DNA of 64,000 nucleotides from Hordeum vulgare subsp. vulgare (Eukaryota > Streptophyta > Magnoliopsida > Poales > Poaceae). Position numbers and translations under genes: made by a program. Below are positions 11,805 through 24,417 of the stretch, piece by piece; the first letter of the stretch is position 1; each line of letters begins with the position of its first letter. The notes under the pieces are model-generated. The model was not told the DNA's origin, made no database searches, and saw only the letters and a program-made list of their open reading frames with translations. The DNA lies in assembly GCF_904849725.1 (NCBI RefSeq), contig NC_058524.1, positions 509,252,263 through 509,316,262 on the forward strand, in the 5' to 3' direction.

Positions 11805-12468
11805 TCACCGGCTGGTCGAGACCCCTCGGTCGCGGTGCCACCCGATGCCACCACCTTGTCCTCCTCCACAGCCTTCGGCACCTCTGAGCCCCCGGGGGCA
11901 TTGGAGTCATCTCCGTTTGTCTCGTAATCGATGCAGTCCAAGTCCATGCGGTCAGCCACCTAATTCTGCGGATTTGGGCCGTCCCACGTGAGCTATCGGC
12001 GGAAAAGCTGAAAAGGGGCGGTCAGCCGTGCGTTAGTCGACATGTCAGAAAATTCAAGGAAATCAAAAGTGTCGAAACTTACCACCGATGCAGGGATGTT
12101 GTGGCATAATGGCACCTTACTGAACCATGAGTCGTCGTCCCGCAGCTTGAAGCCGGTGATGGCGTTCACCCGGGCGGCTATCTTGGCCGGCATGAGGTCG
12201 ATGGTCGGCAACCAACATGGGTCCTTCCAGAAGCCCATGTCGCAGATGCAGTGCGGCCGCTCCCGCAGCGGCAGCACCCGACATGAGATGAAGGCCGCTA
12301 CACACGCATCAACCCTCCGCGGCCTTGAGCTGCTGCAGCCTGCTCAGGATCCCGGTCTTTTTATCACCGCATGGCTCGAGGAGCCAGTTGGAGCCGTCAG
12401 CAATGCATCAACGAACGGAGGTAGGATGACCCAGTTGCTCCCTTCCCCGACGCTCCGGACGTAGAAGA
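11805..12468 (-). pseudogene. Antisense-ORF gene remnant, third (C-terminal) piece
   Basis: Read leftward, this continues the frame from 21415 once the copia at 12469-21409 is removed: AFFYVRSVGEGSNW, then ILPPF, RVLPLRERPHCICDMG, a long open block ending SMSTNARL..FQLF, then TWDGPNPQN and an acidic stretch MDLDCIDYETNGDD. In-frame stops sit after KRPGS, after FQLFRR and after PNPQN. The protein resembles grass proteins with the putative gypsy-type transposon domain (Pfam PF04195, from memory). Its function is not established. Removing the gypsy insertion too, the frame stays open into 1740 (HPDVILKNWTGDDDDD). The opposite strand of 11805-11927 is also open, so this stretch is shared ambiguously with the plus-strand remnant. 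Confidence 0.6.
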
Positions 12469-14251
12469 TGTTGGGGAACGTTGCATGGGAAACAAAAAAT
12501 TTCCTACGCTCACCAAGATCAATCTATGGAGACTAACATCTACGAGAGGGGGAGTGCATCTACATACCCTTGTAGATCGCTAAGCGGAAGCCTGTATAAC
12601 GCGGTTGATGTAGTCGAACGTCTTCGCGATCCATTCACGATCCGTCACGTGATACTACCACGGTCTATCTCGATCTATCATCGAACGAACGACACCTCTG
12701 CGTTCAACACACATACGGCTCGATGATATCTCCTTCTTCTTGTTCCAGCAAGAGAGGAAGGAGAAGTTGATGTGATCTCAACCAGCACGATGACATGGTG
12801 GAGATGATGGTGGAGCAGCGCGAGCATGGCTTCGCCAACCGCTGCCCGAACCAATCTGAGGAGAAAACGGATTTATGGGAGAGGTAGGGCTGCCATCGGG
12901 GCGTGGGAATTGGTGTGTTCTGTCCCTCCCTCTCCCCCATTATATATAGGAGGCAAGAAGGAGGGTTGGGTCCGAGCCCTAGCCCCTCCTCCAAGGAGGG
13001 GGCGTGGGCCTATGAAGGTTTCCTCCCTCCCCACGGCACCTAGGAGGTGCCTCCCCCTTTAGGGACTCTTCCCTCCCAACTGCATGGGCCCTTGGGGGCT
13101 GGCCCAACAAGGCTTGGGCGCCCCCATATAGCCCGTTCACGTCCTAGGGGCTGGAGGGACCCTCCCGGACTTCTCCGGAACCCTCTAGAACCTACTCGAA
13201 CCTTCCAGAACCTTCTCGGTATAATAACGATAAAATCCAGAACTTTTCCTATAGCCAAAATAGGACTTCACATATATAAATCTTTACCTATGAACCATTC
13301 CGGAGCTCCTTATGACGTTCGGGATCTCATCCGGGACTCCGAACAACATTCGGTCACCAACATACATATCGAAATACTACTCTAGCGTCACCAAACGTTA
13401 AGTGTGGAGACCCCGCGGGTTCGAGAACTATGCAGACATGACCGAGACACCTCTACGGTCAATAACCAATAGCGTGACCTCGATATTGGTTCATACATAT
13501 TATACGAAGATCTTTATCGATCGAACCACGATGTCAAGGATTCAATCAATCTCGTATGAAAATTCCCTTTGTCCATCGGTATGTTACTTGCCCGACATTC
13601 GTTCGTCAGTATCTCCATACCTAGTTCAATCTCGTCATCGCCAAGTCTCTTTACTCATTTTGTAATACAAGATCTCGTGACTAACTCCTTAGTCACATTG
13701 CTTGCAAGCTTCTTGTGATGTTGTATTACCGAGTGGGCCTAGAGATACCTCTCTGTCATACGGAGTGACAAATCCCAGTCTCGATTCACGCCAACCGAAT
13801 AGACTCCCTCGGAGATACCTGTAGAAAACCTTTATAGTTACCCAGTTACGTTGTCACGTTTGATAACACAAGGCATTCCTCCAGTGTTCGGGAGTTGCAT
13901 GATCTCATGGTCATAGGAAAAGATACTTGACATGTCGAAAACAGTAGCAATAAACTGACACGATCATATCCTATGTTTATAGTTTGGGTCTTGTCCATCA
14001 CATCATTCTCCCAATGATGTGATCCCGTTATCAAATGACAACTCTTGTCTATGGCTAGGAAACCTTGACCATATTTGATCAACGAGCTAGTCCATTAGAG
14101 GCTCACTAGGGACATAGTGTTGTCTATGTACCCACACATGTATTTGAGTTTCCAATCAATGCAATTATAGCATGGATAATAAACGATTATCATGAACGAG
14201 GAAATATGCTAATAACTAATTTATTATTGCCTCTAGGTGATATGTCCAATA
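12469..14251 (-). repeat. 3' LTR of the first minus-strand copia
   Basis: Starts TGTTGGGGAACG and ends TGTCCAATA. The adjacent polypurine tract (minus strand) is at about 14252-14275. The TATA box is at 12941-12948 in reverse orientation. Confidence 0.9.
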
Positions 14252-15790
14252 GTCTCACACTTGCATAGAGTCAATAATCTAGTTCACATCACTATGTGAT
14301 TAACACCCAATGAGTTCTCCAGTTTGATCATGATTTGCTTGTGAGAGAGGTTTTAGTCAATGGGTCTAAAACATTTAGATCTGTGTGTACTTTTCAAATC
14401 TCTATATCATACTCTAGATGTTGCTACTACGCTCCACTTGGAACAATTCCAACTGACTGCTCCACTATACAAATCCGGTTTACTACTCAGAGTCATCCGG
14501 ATTAATGTCAAAGCTTGCATCAACATAACCCTTTACGACGAACTCTTTTATCACCTCCATAATCGAGAAAAATTCCTTAGGCCACTAGTTACTAAGGATA
14601 ACTTTGAATGATGTTCGGTGATTCATTCCTAGATCACTCTTTGTACGCCTTGACAGACTCATGGCAAGGCACACATTAGGTGCGGTACACAACATGGCAT
14701 ACTATAGAGCCTACATCTAAGGCACATGGGACGACCTTCATCCTTTCTCTTTCTTCTGTCGTGGTCGGGCTTTGAGTCTTACTCAAATTCACACCTTACA
14801 ACACAGTTAAGAACTCCTTCTTTGACTGATCCATTTTGAACTCCTTCAAATTTTTTGTTAAGGCATGTCTTTATTGAAATTTTTATCAGGCATCTTGATC
14901 TATCTGTATAGATCTTGATGCCCAATGTTCAAGCAGCTTAATTCAGGTTTCCCTTTGAAAAACTCCTTTCAAACAACCCTTTATGCTTTCCATAAATTCT
15001 ACATCATTTCCGATCAACAATATGTCAACCAGATATACTTACGAGAAGTTCTATAGTGCTCCCACACACTTTCTTGGAAATACAAGTTTCTCATAAACTT
15101 TGTACAAACCGAGAAGCTTTGATCACTCATCAAAGTACTTATTCAAACTCCGAGATGCTTGCTCCGGTCCACAGAAGGATTGCTGAAGCTTGCATACCTG
15201 TTAGCATCCTTAGGATCAAAAATACCCTCTGGTTATATCACACACAAGCTTTCATCAAGGAAACGATGTTTTGACATACATCTGCCAGATTTCGTAAATG
15301 AAAAATGCAGCAACTCCTAACATAATTCCAGCACACTTTAGCATCGCTACAGGTGAGAATGTTTCATCGTAGTCAACTCCTTGAACTTGTCGGAAACATC
15401 TTTGTGACAAGTCGAGCTTTCTTAACGGTGACATTTAACATCATCGTCCGTCTTCCATTTAAAGATCTACATGTACCTAACATTCTTACGACCATCAAGT
15501 AGTTCTTCCAAAGTCTACACTTTGTTTTCATACATGGATCCTATATCGGATTTCATGGCCTTCAACCATTTGTCGGAATCCGGGCCCACCATCGCTTCTC
15601 CATGGCACATAGGTTCATTGTTGTCCAACAACATGACCTCAAAAACAGGATTATCGCACCACTCTGGGGCAGTACGTGTCCTTGTCGACCTATGAGGTTG
15701 GTAGTAACTTGATGTGAAGCTTCATGATCACTATCACCAGCTTCCACTTCAATTGGTTTAGGCGCCACATAAACAACTTTCTGCGCCCTG
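14252..15790 (-). pseudogene. Copia reverse transcriptase and RNase H, degenerate
   Basis: Minus-strand scraps follow the usual copia order from right to left: the pre-RT region at 15562-15790 (GPDSDKW-like, RRSTR-like), RT around 14900-15400, and RNase H from 14850 to 14270. The RT catalytic box reads V-Y-L-V-D-I-L, with codon GTT at 15027-15029 where GAT (first catalytic Asp) is expected. Numerous stops and frame changes occur. The copy could not encode an active polymerase. Confidence 0.8.
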
Positions 15791-17000
15791 CTACTCACTG
15801 GTTGAAGTGACGGTTCAATAACCTCATCAAGTTCCACCATCCTCCCACTCGATTCTTTCGAGAAAAACTCTTCCTCGAGAAAGGACCGGTTTTAGCAACA
15901 TACACTTTCCCTTCGGATTTGAGATAGGAGGTACACCCAAATATTTCCTTTGGGTATCCTATGAAGATGCATTTATCCACTTTGGGTTCAAGCTTATCAG
16001 GTTGAAACTTTTTCACATAAGCATCGCAACCCCAAACTTTAAGAAACAACAGCTTAGGTTTCTTGTGAAACCATAGTTCATACGGTGTCATCTCAACGGA
16101 AATTGATGGTGCCCTATTTAAAGTGAATGTGGCTGTCTCTAATGCATAACCCTTAAAACGATAGTGGCAAACCGGTAAGAGACATCATAGTACGCACCAT
16201 ATCTAATAGGACACGACTACAACATACGGACACACCATCACACTATGGTGTTCCAGGTGGCATGAGTTGTGAAATAATTCCCACACCGTCTTCAATGTAT
16301 ACCAAACTCGCAACTCAGATATTCACCTCTACGACCACATCGTAGAAACTTTATATTCTTGTTACATTGACTCTCAACTTCAGTCTGAAATTGCTTGAAC
16401 TTTTCAAATATTTTCACACTTGTAATTCATTGAGTAAATATCCTCGTATCTACTAAAATAATTAGTGAAAGTTAGAAAACAAAGATACCCACTCCGTGCT
16501 ACATCACCTATTGGACTGCATACATCAAAATGTATTACTTCCAATAAGTCACTTGCCCGTTAATTTTATTGGAAAAACGAAGCTTTCAATCATCTTGCCA
16601 ATGAGACGTGGTTCGCATGTCTCAAGCGATTCGAAAATCGAGTGAGTCCAAGGATCCATCAACATGGAACTTCTTCATGCGCTTTACACCAATATGACAT
16701 TTTAGCGGCAGTGCCACAAGCATGTGGTGCTTATCATTATTAACTTTACATCTTTTGGCATCAATATTATGAACATGTGTATCACTACGATCAAGATTCA
16801 ATAAACCATTCACATTGGGTGCATGACCATTGAAGGTATTATTCATGTAAATAGAATAACCTTTATTCTCCGACTTAAATGAATAACCGTATTGCAATAA
16901 ACACGATATAATCATGTTCATGCTCAACGCAAACAACAAATAAGATTTATTCATGTTCAACACTAATCCCAATGGTAGAGGGAGTGTGCGATGTTGACCA
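15791..17000 (-). pseudogene. Copia integrase region, degenerate
   Basis: The C-terminal integrase part is readable at 15795-16091 (KPKLLFLKVWGCDAYVKK, CIFIGYPKE). The GAG-pre-integrase part is readable at 16622-16972 (CLLQYGYSFK, GYSIYMNN, HIGVKRMKK), but the HCRLGH zinc motif is lost. The DDE core between them is broken by stops. Confidence 0.8.
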
Positions 17001-17054
17001 CATCAACCTTGGAATCACTTCGAACACACATCGTCACCTCACCCTTAGCTAGTA

Positions 17055-17434
17055 CTCCCTCTATCCATATATATAGGGCCTAATGCGTTTTTCGAGGCTA
17101 ACTTTGACCATATGTTAGAGCAATAATATATGACATGCAAGTTACACAAAGCATATCTTTAAATTCGTACGCGAAAGGAGCTTTCAACAATATAATTTTC
17201 ACATTATACATCTCATATACTATTAGTCTTATCAATAGTCAAAGACAATCTTGAAAAATGCATTAGGCCCTATATATATGGATGGAGGGAGTATATGTTT
17301 ATTCTGTACTCCTATCGCGTACGAATTTAAAGATATGCTTTGTGTAACTTGCATGTCATATATTATTGCTCTAACATATGGTCAAAGTTAGCCTCGAAAA
17401 ACGCATTAGGCCCTATATATATGGATAGAGGGAG
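17055..17434. mobile_element. Stowaway-type MITE with duplicated inverted arm
   Basis: A MITE starts CTCCCTCTATCC at 17055 (TA before it at 17053-17054) and its mate GGATGGAGGGAG ends at 17291, followed by TA. A second, inverted copy of the first arm then runs about 17309-17434 and ends GGATAGAGGGAG with TA after it. Arms 17055-17180 and 17309-17434 are essentially perfect reverse complements for about 125 bp. It sits in the copia internal domain. Confidence 0.88.
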
Positions 17435-18360
17435 TAGCTTTTATTTTTAGTTACTGACACTTAGCAACTGAACCGGAATCTAATACCCAGGTGCTACTAG
17501 GAGTACTCGTAAGGTACACATCAATAACATGTATATCAAATATACTTTTGTCGACGTTGCCAACCTTCTCATCTACCAAGTATCTAGGGTAGTTCCGCTT
17601 CACTGACCGTTCCCCTCATAATAGAAGCACTTAGTCTCGGGTTTGGGTTCAACCTTGGGTTCCTTCACTAGAGAAACAACTAGTTTGCCATTCATGAAGT
17701 ATCCCTTCTTGCCCTTTCCCTTCTCGAAACTAGTGGTTTTACTAACCATCAACAATTGATGCTCCTACTTGATTTCTACTTTCGCGGTGTTAAACATCGC
17801 AAATAACTCAGGGATCATCATGTTCATCCTTCATATGTTGTAGTTCATCACTAAGATCCAGTAGCTTGGTGGCAGTGACTTTGGAGAACCATCACTATCT
17901 CATCTGGAAGATTAATTCCGACTCGATTCAAGTGATTGAAGTACCGAGACAATCTGAGCGCATACTCACCGATTGAGCTATTATCGTTTATCTTATAGGC
18001 AAAGAACTTGTCGGAGGTCTCATACCTCTCAACGTCGGCACGAGCCTGAAATCCTAATTTCAACTCTTGGAACATCTCATATGTTCCGTGGCATTTAAAA
18101 CGTTTTGTAGCCTCAATTCTAAGCCATAAAGCATGACGCACTGAACTATCATGTAGTCATCAAAACATGTCTGTCAGATGTTCGCAACATCCATGCCTAC
18201 ACTTTGGGGGTAGCACACCGAGCAGTGCATTAAGGACATAAGCCTTCTGTGCGGCAATGAGGACAATCCTTAGTATATGGACCCAGTCTGCATAATTGCT
18301 ACTATCATCTTTCAACTTAGTTTTCTCTAGGAACATATTAAAAACACGGAGCTACAATGC
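17435..18360 (-). pseudogene. gag: Copia gag and protease start, degenerate
   Basis: The minus frame gives gag fragments at 17851-18141 (MFQELKLGFQ, VERYETSDKFFA, SSIGEYALRLS). A damaged zinc knuckle lies near 17610-17640 and a protease-start region near 17470. A +2-nt change at 17863-17886 breaks the conserved LQSLPPSY frame. The same change is present in the plus-strand copy at 37229-37251. Confidence 0.8.
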
Positions 18361-19619
18361 GAGCTAGTGACCTACAACATACTTTTGTAAAGACAACTTA
18401 GACTATGTTCATGATAATAAGTTCAATTAATCATATTACTTAAGAACTCCCACTCAAATTGGCATCCCTCTAGTCACATGATCCAAATTCACCAACCCAA
18501 GTCCAATCATCACGTGAGATGAGTTGGCTTAAATGGTGAACATATCCTTGTTGATCATATCTACTATATGACTCATGTTGGACCTTTCCGTCTCTTGTGT
18601 TCCAAGGCCATGTTTGTACATGCTAGACTTGTCAAGTTTAACCCGATTGTTCCGCGTGTGCAAAACTGTCTTGCACCAGTTGTATGTGAACGTAGAGTCT
18701 ATGACACCCGACGATCACGTGGTGTCTCGAAACGACAAACTGTCACAACAATGCACACTCGGGGAGAACACAATTTTATCTTAAAATTTTAGTGAGTGAT
18801 CACCTTATAATTCTACCGTCGCACTAAGCAAAATAAGGTGCATAAAATGGATTAACATCACATGCAATTCATAAGTGACATGATATGGCCATGTTCTTGT
18901 GCTTCTTGATCTCCATCACCAAAGCACCGGCATGATCTCCATCGTCACCGGCACAACACCATGATCTCCATCATCATTATCTCCATCATCGTGCTGCCAT
19001 TGAGGTTGTCGCACCAACTATGCTTGTACTACTATTGCTACATCTTAGCGATAAAGTAAAGCATCACCAAAAGCAAAATAATTAAAGACAACCCTATGGC
19101 TCATGTCGGTTGCCGTAGCATCGACATGCAAGTCGATATTTAACTATTACAGCATGATCATCTCATACATAAAATATATCACATCATGTCATTGGCCATA
19201 TCACATCACATGCATACCCTACAAAAACAAGTTAGACGTCCTCTAATTTGTTGTTGCATGTTTTACGTGGCTGCAATGGGTATCTAGCAAGAACGATTTT
19301 TACCTACGCAAAACCACAACGGTGATACACAAGTTGCTATTTAACCTTCTCCAAGGACAACCTTCATCGAATCTGATTCAACTAAAGTAGGATAGACACA
19401 CACCCGCTAGCCATCTTTATGCAACAAAGTTGCATGTTAGTCGATGGAACAGGTCTCTCGTAAGCGTACGAGTAAGGTTGGTCCGGGCCGCTTCATCCCA
19501 CAATACCGCTGAACCAAGAAAAGACTAAGGAGGGAAGCAATCTGAATATCAATGCCCACAAACTCCTTTGTGTTCTACTCGAGATGTCATCTACGCATAT
19601 ACCTATCTCATTTTGCCAC
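18361..19619 (-). other. 5' leader of the first minus-strand copia
   Basis: Untranslated leader between the 5' LTR and gag on the minus strand. The primer site next to the LTR (19605-19619) reads AGTGGCAAAATGAGA on the minus strand, a decayed form of the copia TGGTATCAGAGC site. No coding frame is supported. Confidence 0.7.
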
Positions 19620-21409
19620 TGTTGGGGAACGTTGCATGGGGAACAAAAAAATTCCTACGCTCACGAAGATCAATTTATGAAGACTAACATCTATGAGAGG
19701 GGGAGTGCATCTACGTACCCTTGTAGATCGCTAAGCGGAAGCGTATATAATATGGTTGATGTAGACGAACGTCTTTGCGATCCAATCATGATCCGTCCCA
19801 CGATCCTATCATGATATGTCCTGATATAGCACCGAACGGACGGCACCCCTGCGTTAAGCACACGTACGGCTCGATGACGTCTCCTCCTTCTTGATCTAGC
19901 AAGAGAGGAAGGAGAAGTTGATGGGATCTCAACCAGCACGACATCATGGTGGAGATGATGGTGGAGCAGTGCGAGCACGGCTTCGCCAAGCGCTACCGGA
20001 ACCGACGTGAGGAGAAAACAGAGTTATGGGAGAGGTAGGACTACCATCGGGGCATGGGAGTTGGTCTGTTCCGCCCCTCCCTCTCCCCCACTATATATAG
20101 GAGGCAAGGAGGAGGGTTGGGTCACAGCCCTATCCCCTCCTCCAAGGAGGGGTGTGGGCCTAGGGAGGTTTCCTCCCTCCCCAAGGCACTAGGAGATGCC
20201 TTCCCCTTTAGGGACTCTTCCCTCCCAACTGCACGGGTCCTTGGGGGTTGGCCCAACAAGGCTTGGGCACCCCCTTATAGCCGATGCACGTCCTGGGGGC
20301 TGGAGGGACTCTTTCGGACTCCTCCGGAACCCTCTGGAACCTTTTGGAACCTTTGGTTACCAAACCCTTTCCGGTAAAATACCGATAAAACCCGAAACTT
20401 TTCCGGTAGCCAAAATAAGACTTCCCATATATAAATCTTTACCTTCAGACCATTTAGGATCTCCTCGTGATGTCTGGGATCTCATCCGGGAGTCTGAACA
20501 ACATTTTGTCACCAACATACATATCCTAATACAACTCTAGCGTCATCGAACGTTAAGTGTGCAGACCCTGCAGGTTCGAGAACTATGCAGACATGACCGA
20601 GACACGTCTACGGTCAATAACCAATAGCAGGACCTAGATGCCCATATTGGTTCCTACATATTCTATGAAGATCTTTATCGGCCGAACCACGATGTCAAGG
20701 ATACAATAAATCCCGTATGCAGTTCCCTTTGTCCACCGGTATGTTACTTGCCCGAGATTTGATCATCGGTATCTCCATACCTAGTTCAATCTCGTTACCG
20801 ACAAGTCTCTTTACTTGTTCTGTAATACAAGATCCCATGACTAACTCCTTAGTCACATTGCCTGAAGCTTCTTGTGATGTTGTATTACCGAGTGGGCCCA
20901 GAGATACCTCTCCATCATACGGAGTGTCAAATCCCAGTCTTGATTCACGCCAACCCAACACACACCCTGAGAGATATCTGTAGAGCACCTTTATAGTCAC
21001 CCAGTTACGTTGTGATGTTTGATACACATAAGGCACTCCTCGGTGCCGGCGAGTTGCATGATTCATGGTCATAGGAAAAGATACTTGACATGCAGAAAAC
21101 AATAGCAATAAATTGACACGATCATATGCTATGTTTATAGTTTGGGTCTTGTCCATCACATCATTCTCCCAATGATGTGATCCCGTTATCAAATGACAAC
21201 TCTTGTCTATGGTCAGGAAACCTTGACCATCTTTGATCAACGAGCTAGTCCATTAGAGGCTCATTAGGGACATAATGTTATCTATGTACCCACACATGTA
21301 TCTGAGTTTCCAATCAATACAATTATAGCATGGATAATAAACAACGATCATGAAAAAGGAAATATGTCAATAACTAATTTATTATTGCCTCTAGGGCATA
21401 TTACCAACA
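19620..21409 (-). repeat. 5' LTR of the first minus-strand copia
   Basis: Starts TGTTGGGGAACG and ends TTACCAACA (plus-strand reading), 1790 bp against 1783 bp for its partner. The reverse TATA box is at about 20092. Confidence 0.9.
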
Positions 21410-21730
21410 GGAGAACGCCCGCTGCCACTTTTTGAAGGATTCAACGAGCTTCATGCGCGGGAAGAATGCATTCCGCCAGGGGTACAACACCACACCCCCA
21501 CAAGCGTATGACATGTCGTCGTTCTTCTCAGTGCGACAATGGAAGAAAACATGGAAGAGAGAAGAGAAAGTACAAAAGCCAAAATAACCTTCACACAACA
21601 TGTCGAAGCAGGCGAGATACAAGATCGACCTCGGCCCCAGATGGTTGATCTCGAGGCCATAGAACTCGAGGAACTACAGCACGAAGCGGCTCGCGGGCAG
21701 CCCGAAGCCAAGGTTAAAGTTTGTACCGAA
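21410..21730 (-). pseudogene. Antisense-ORF gene remnant, second (middle) piece
   Basis: Read leftward the piece gives FGTNFNLGFGLPASRF, one stop, FLEFYGLEINHLGP, ILYLACFDMLCEGYFG, then EKNDDMSYACGGVVLYPW and FFPRMKLVESFKKWQRAF. It links to the 30526-30817 piece on one side (with a small frame offset at the junction) and in frame to 12468 on the other. The pattern (fixed GFGLPAS and LGP motifs followed by an aromatic-rich block) is that of the grass proteins with the putative gypsy-type transposon domain. It is stranded between two copia insertions. Confidence 0.65.
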
Positions 21731-23499
21731 TGTTGGGTAACGTAGCACAAATTCAAAAAACAAATCCTACGCATATTCAGATCTTCCTATGGAGAGACCA
21801 GCAACGAGAGAGGGGTGAGTGCATCTTCATACCTTTGAAGATCGCTAAGCGGAAGCATTGCTAGAACGTGGTTGATGGAGTCGTACTCGTGGCGATTCAG
21901 ATCGTGGTGTGATTCCGATCTAGTGCCGAACCACGGCACCTCCGTGTTCAACACACGTGCAGCCCGGTGACGTCTCCCGCACCTTGATCCAACAAGGAGG
22001 AGGGAGAGGTTGGGGAAGATCTCCGGCAGCACGACGGCATGGTGTCGATGGAGAGACGAGGTCTCCTGGCAGGGCTTAGCCAAGCACCGTGGGAGAGGAG
22101 GAAGAAGGGGGGCAGGGCTGCGCCGAGGGAGATGGAAAATTGTGTGTGAAACAGCCCCAAAACCCCCACTATATATAGGAGGAGGGGAGGGGGTGCACCA
22201 CCCCTAGGGTTCCCACCCTAGGTGGTGCGGTAGCCCAGATGGGAGAGGGGGGCGGCGGCCAGGGCAGGGAAAGGGGGGCGGCGCCCTAGGTGGGCCTTGG
22301 GCCTCCCGTGCGCCTAGGGGTTCCCCTCCCTCCCTCTCTGGTGCGCATGGGCTGGGTGTGGGGGCACACCATCCCACCTAGGGGCAGGTTCCCTCCCGCA
22401 CTTGGCCCATGTAGCCCTCCGGGGCTTGTGGCCCCTCCCGGTGGGCTCCGAAACCCTTCCGATGGTCCCGGCACTTTGCCGGTGGTGCCCGAAACACTTG
22501 TGGCGTCCAAACCCATCCATCCCATATATCAATCTTTACCTCTGGACCATTTCCAGAGCTCCTCGTGACATCCGGGATCTCATCCGGGACTGCGAACATC
22601 CTTTAGTAACCTCGTATAACAATTCCCTATAACCCTAGCGTCATCGAACCTTAAGTGTGTAGACCCTACGGGTTCGGGAGACAGGCAGACATGACCGAGA
22701 CACCTCTCCGGCCAATAACCATCAGCGGGGTCTGGATACCCATGGTGGCTCCCACTTGCTCCACGATGATCTCATCGGATGAACCATGATGTCAAGGATT
22801 CAATCAATCCCGTATACAATTCCCTTTGTCTGTCGGTATAGAACTTGCCCGAGATTCGATCGTCGGTATACCTATACCTTTTCCAATCTCGTCACCGCTA
22901 AGTCTCTTTACTCGTTCCGTAGCACGTCATCGTGTGACCAACTCCTTAGTCACGTTGAGCTCATGATGATGTTCTACTGAGTGGGCCGAGAGATACCTCT
23001 CCGTCACGCGGAGTGACAAATCCCGATCTCGATTCGTACCAACCCAACAAACACTTTCAGAGGTACCCATAGTGCACCTTTATAGTCACCTAGTTACGTT
23101 GTGACGTTTGATACACCCAAAGCACTCCTACGGTATCCGGGAGTTGCACAATCTCACGGTCGAAGGAAAATACACTTGACATTAGAAAAGCTTTAGCATA
23201 CGAACAATACGATCTAGTGCTATGCTTAGGATTGGGTCTTGTCCATCACATCATTCTCCCAATGATGTGATCCTGTTATCAGTGACATCTAATGCCCATG
23301 ATCAGGAAACCATGATCATCTATTGACTAACGAGCTAGCCAACTAGAGGCTTGCTAGGGACACATTGTGATCTATTTATTCACACATGTATTAATGTTTC
23401 CTGTTAATACAATTATAGCATGAACAATAGATGATTACCATGAACAAGGAAATATGATAATAACCATTTTATTATTGCCTCTAGGGCATATTTCTAACA
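21731..23499 (-). repeat. 3' LTR of the second minus-strand copia
   Basis: 1769 bp. The TATA box is at 22170-22177 in reverse orientation. The abutting polypurine tract (minus strand AAGTGGGAGAC) is at 23500-23510. Confidence 0.9.
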
Positions 23500-23531
23500 G
23501 TCTCCCACTTGCACTAGAGTCTATAATCTAG

Positions 23532-24327
23532 TTACATTGTGATGTGTCGAACACCCATAGCATTATGGTGTTGATCATGTTTTGCTCGTGGAAGAGGTTT
23601 AGTCAACGGGTCTGTAACATTCAGATCCGTATGTACTTTACAAATCTCTGTTACTCCACTCTGGACATGGTCCTGGATGGAGTTGTAGCGGCGTTTGATG
23701 TGCTTCGTCTTCCGGTGAAACCTGGGCTCCTTGGCTATGGCAATGGCCCCAGTGTTATCACAAAAGAGTGTCATTGGACCCGACACGCTTGGAACCACTC
23801 CAAGGTCGGTGATGAGCTCCTTCATCCAAATTCCTTCAGGAGCTGTTTCTGAAGCAACTATGTACTCCGCTTCATGTAGATGCTGCCACGACTTCTTGCT
23901 TGTTGCTGCACCAGCTCAGTGCCCCACCATTCAAAACGTATACGTATCTGGTCTGTGACATAGAGTCATCCGGATCTGTGTCGAAGCTAGCGTCGACGTA
24001 ACCTTTTACGACGAGCTCTTCGTCACCTCCATAAACGAGAAACATTTCCTTAGTCCTCTTCAGGTACTTAAGGATATTCTTGACCACTGTCTAGTGCTCC
24101 ATACCGGGATCACTTTGGTACCTCCCTACCAAACTTATGACAAGGTTTATATCAGGTCTGGTACACAGCATGGCATACATTAGAGAGCCTACGGCTGAAG
24201 CGTAGGAGACAATACTCATCTTCTCTCTATCTGCTGTCGTGGTTGGTGACTGAGTCTTACTCAATCTCATACCTTGCAAAACTGGCAAGAACCCTTTCTT
24301 TGAGTTTTCCATATTGAACTTCTTCAA
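23532..24327 (-). pseudogene. Copia RT C-terminus and RNase H
   Basis: Three adjacent minus-strand open segments: 24091-24327 (SYASAVGSLMYAML, RPDI), 23872-24087 (GYVDASFDTDPDD, SQTRYVYVLNGGALSW) and 23532-23825 (KHIKRRYNSI, DLNVTDPLTKPLP). Together they cover the connection domain and the copia RNase H with its YVDAS signature and the DPLTKPL end. Short stops or frame breaks separate them. Confidence 0.88.
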
Positions 24328-24417
24328 TATCTTGTCAAGGTATGTACTTTGCGAAAGACCTATGAGGCGCCTCGATCTATCTCTATAGATCTTGATGCCT
24401 AATATGTATGCGGCTTC

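Larger units (their letters stand above)
12469..21409 (-). mobile_element. BARE/Angela-type Ty1/copia element, minus strand, degenerate
   Basis: Two LTRs (12469-14251 and 19620-21409) have the reversed termini TGTTGGGG and CCAATA/CCAACA and surround a decayed gag-pol read on the minus strand. The flanks GAAGA (12464-12468) and GGAGA (21410-21414) are a target-site duplication with one mismatch. Excising the element restores an open frame in the interrupted minus-strand gene, an independent proof of the boundaries. The internal domain has many stops and frameshifts, a MITE at 17055-17434, and an RT motif changed from YVDD to YLVD. Confidence 0.92.
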
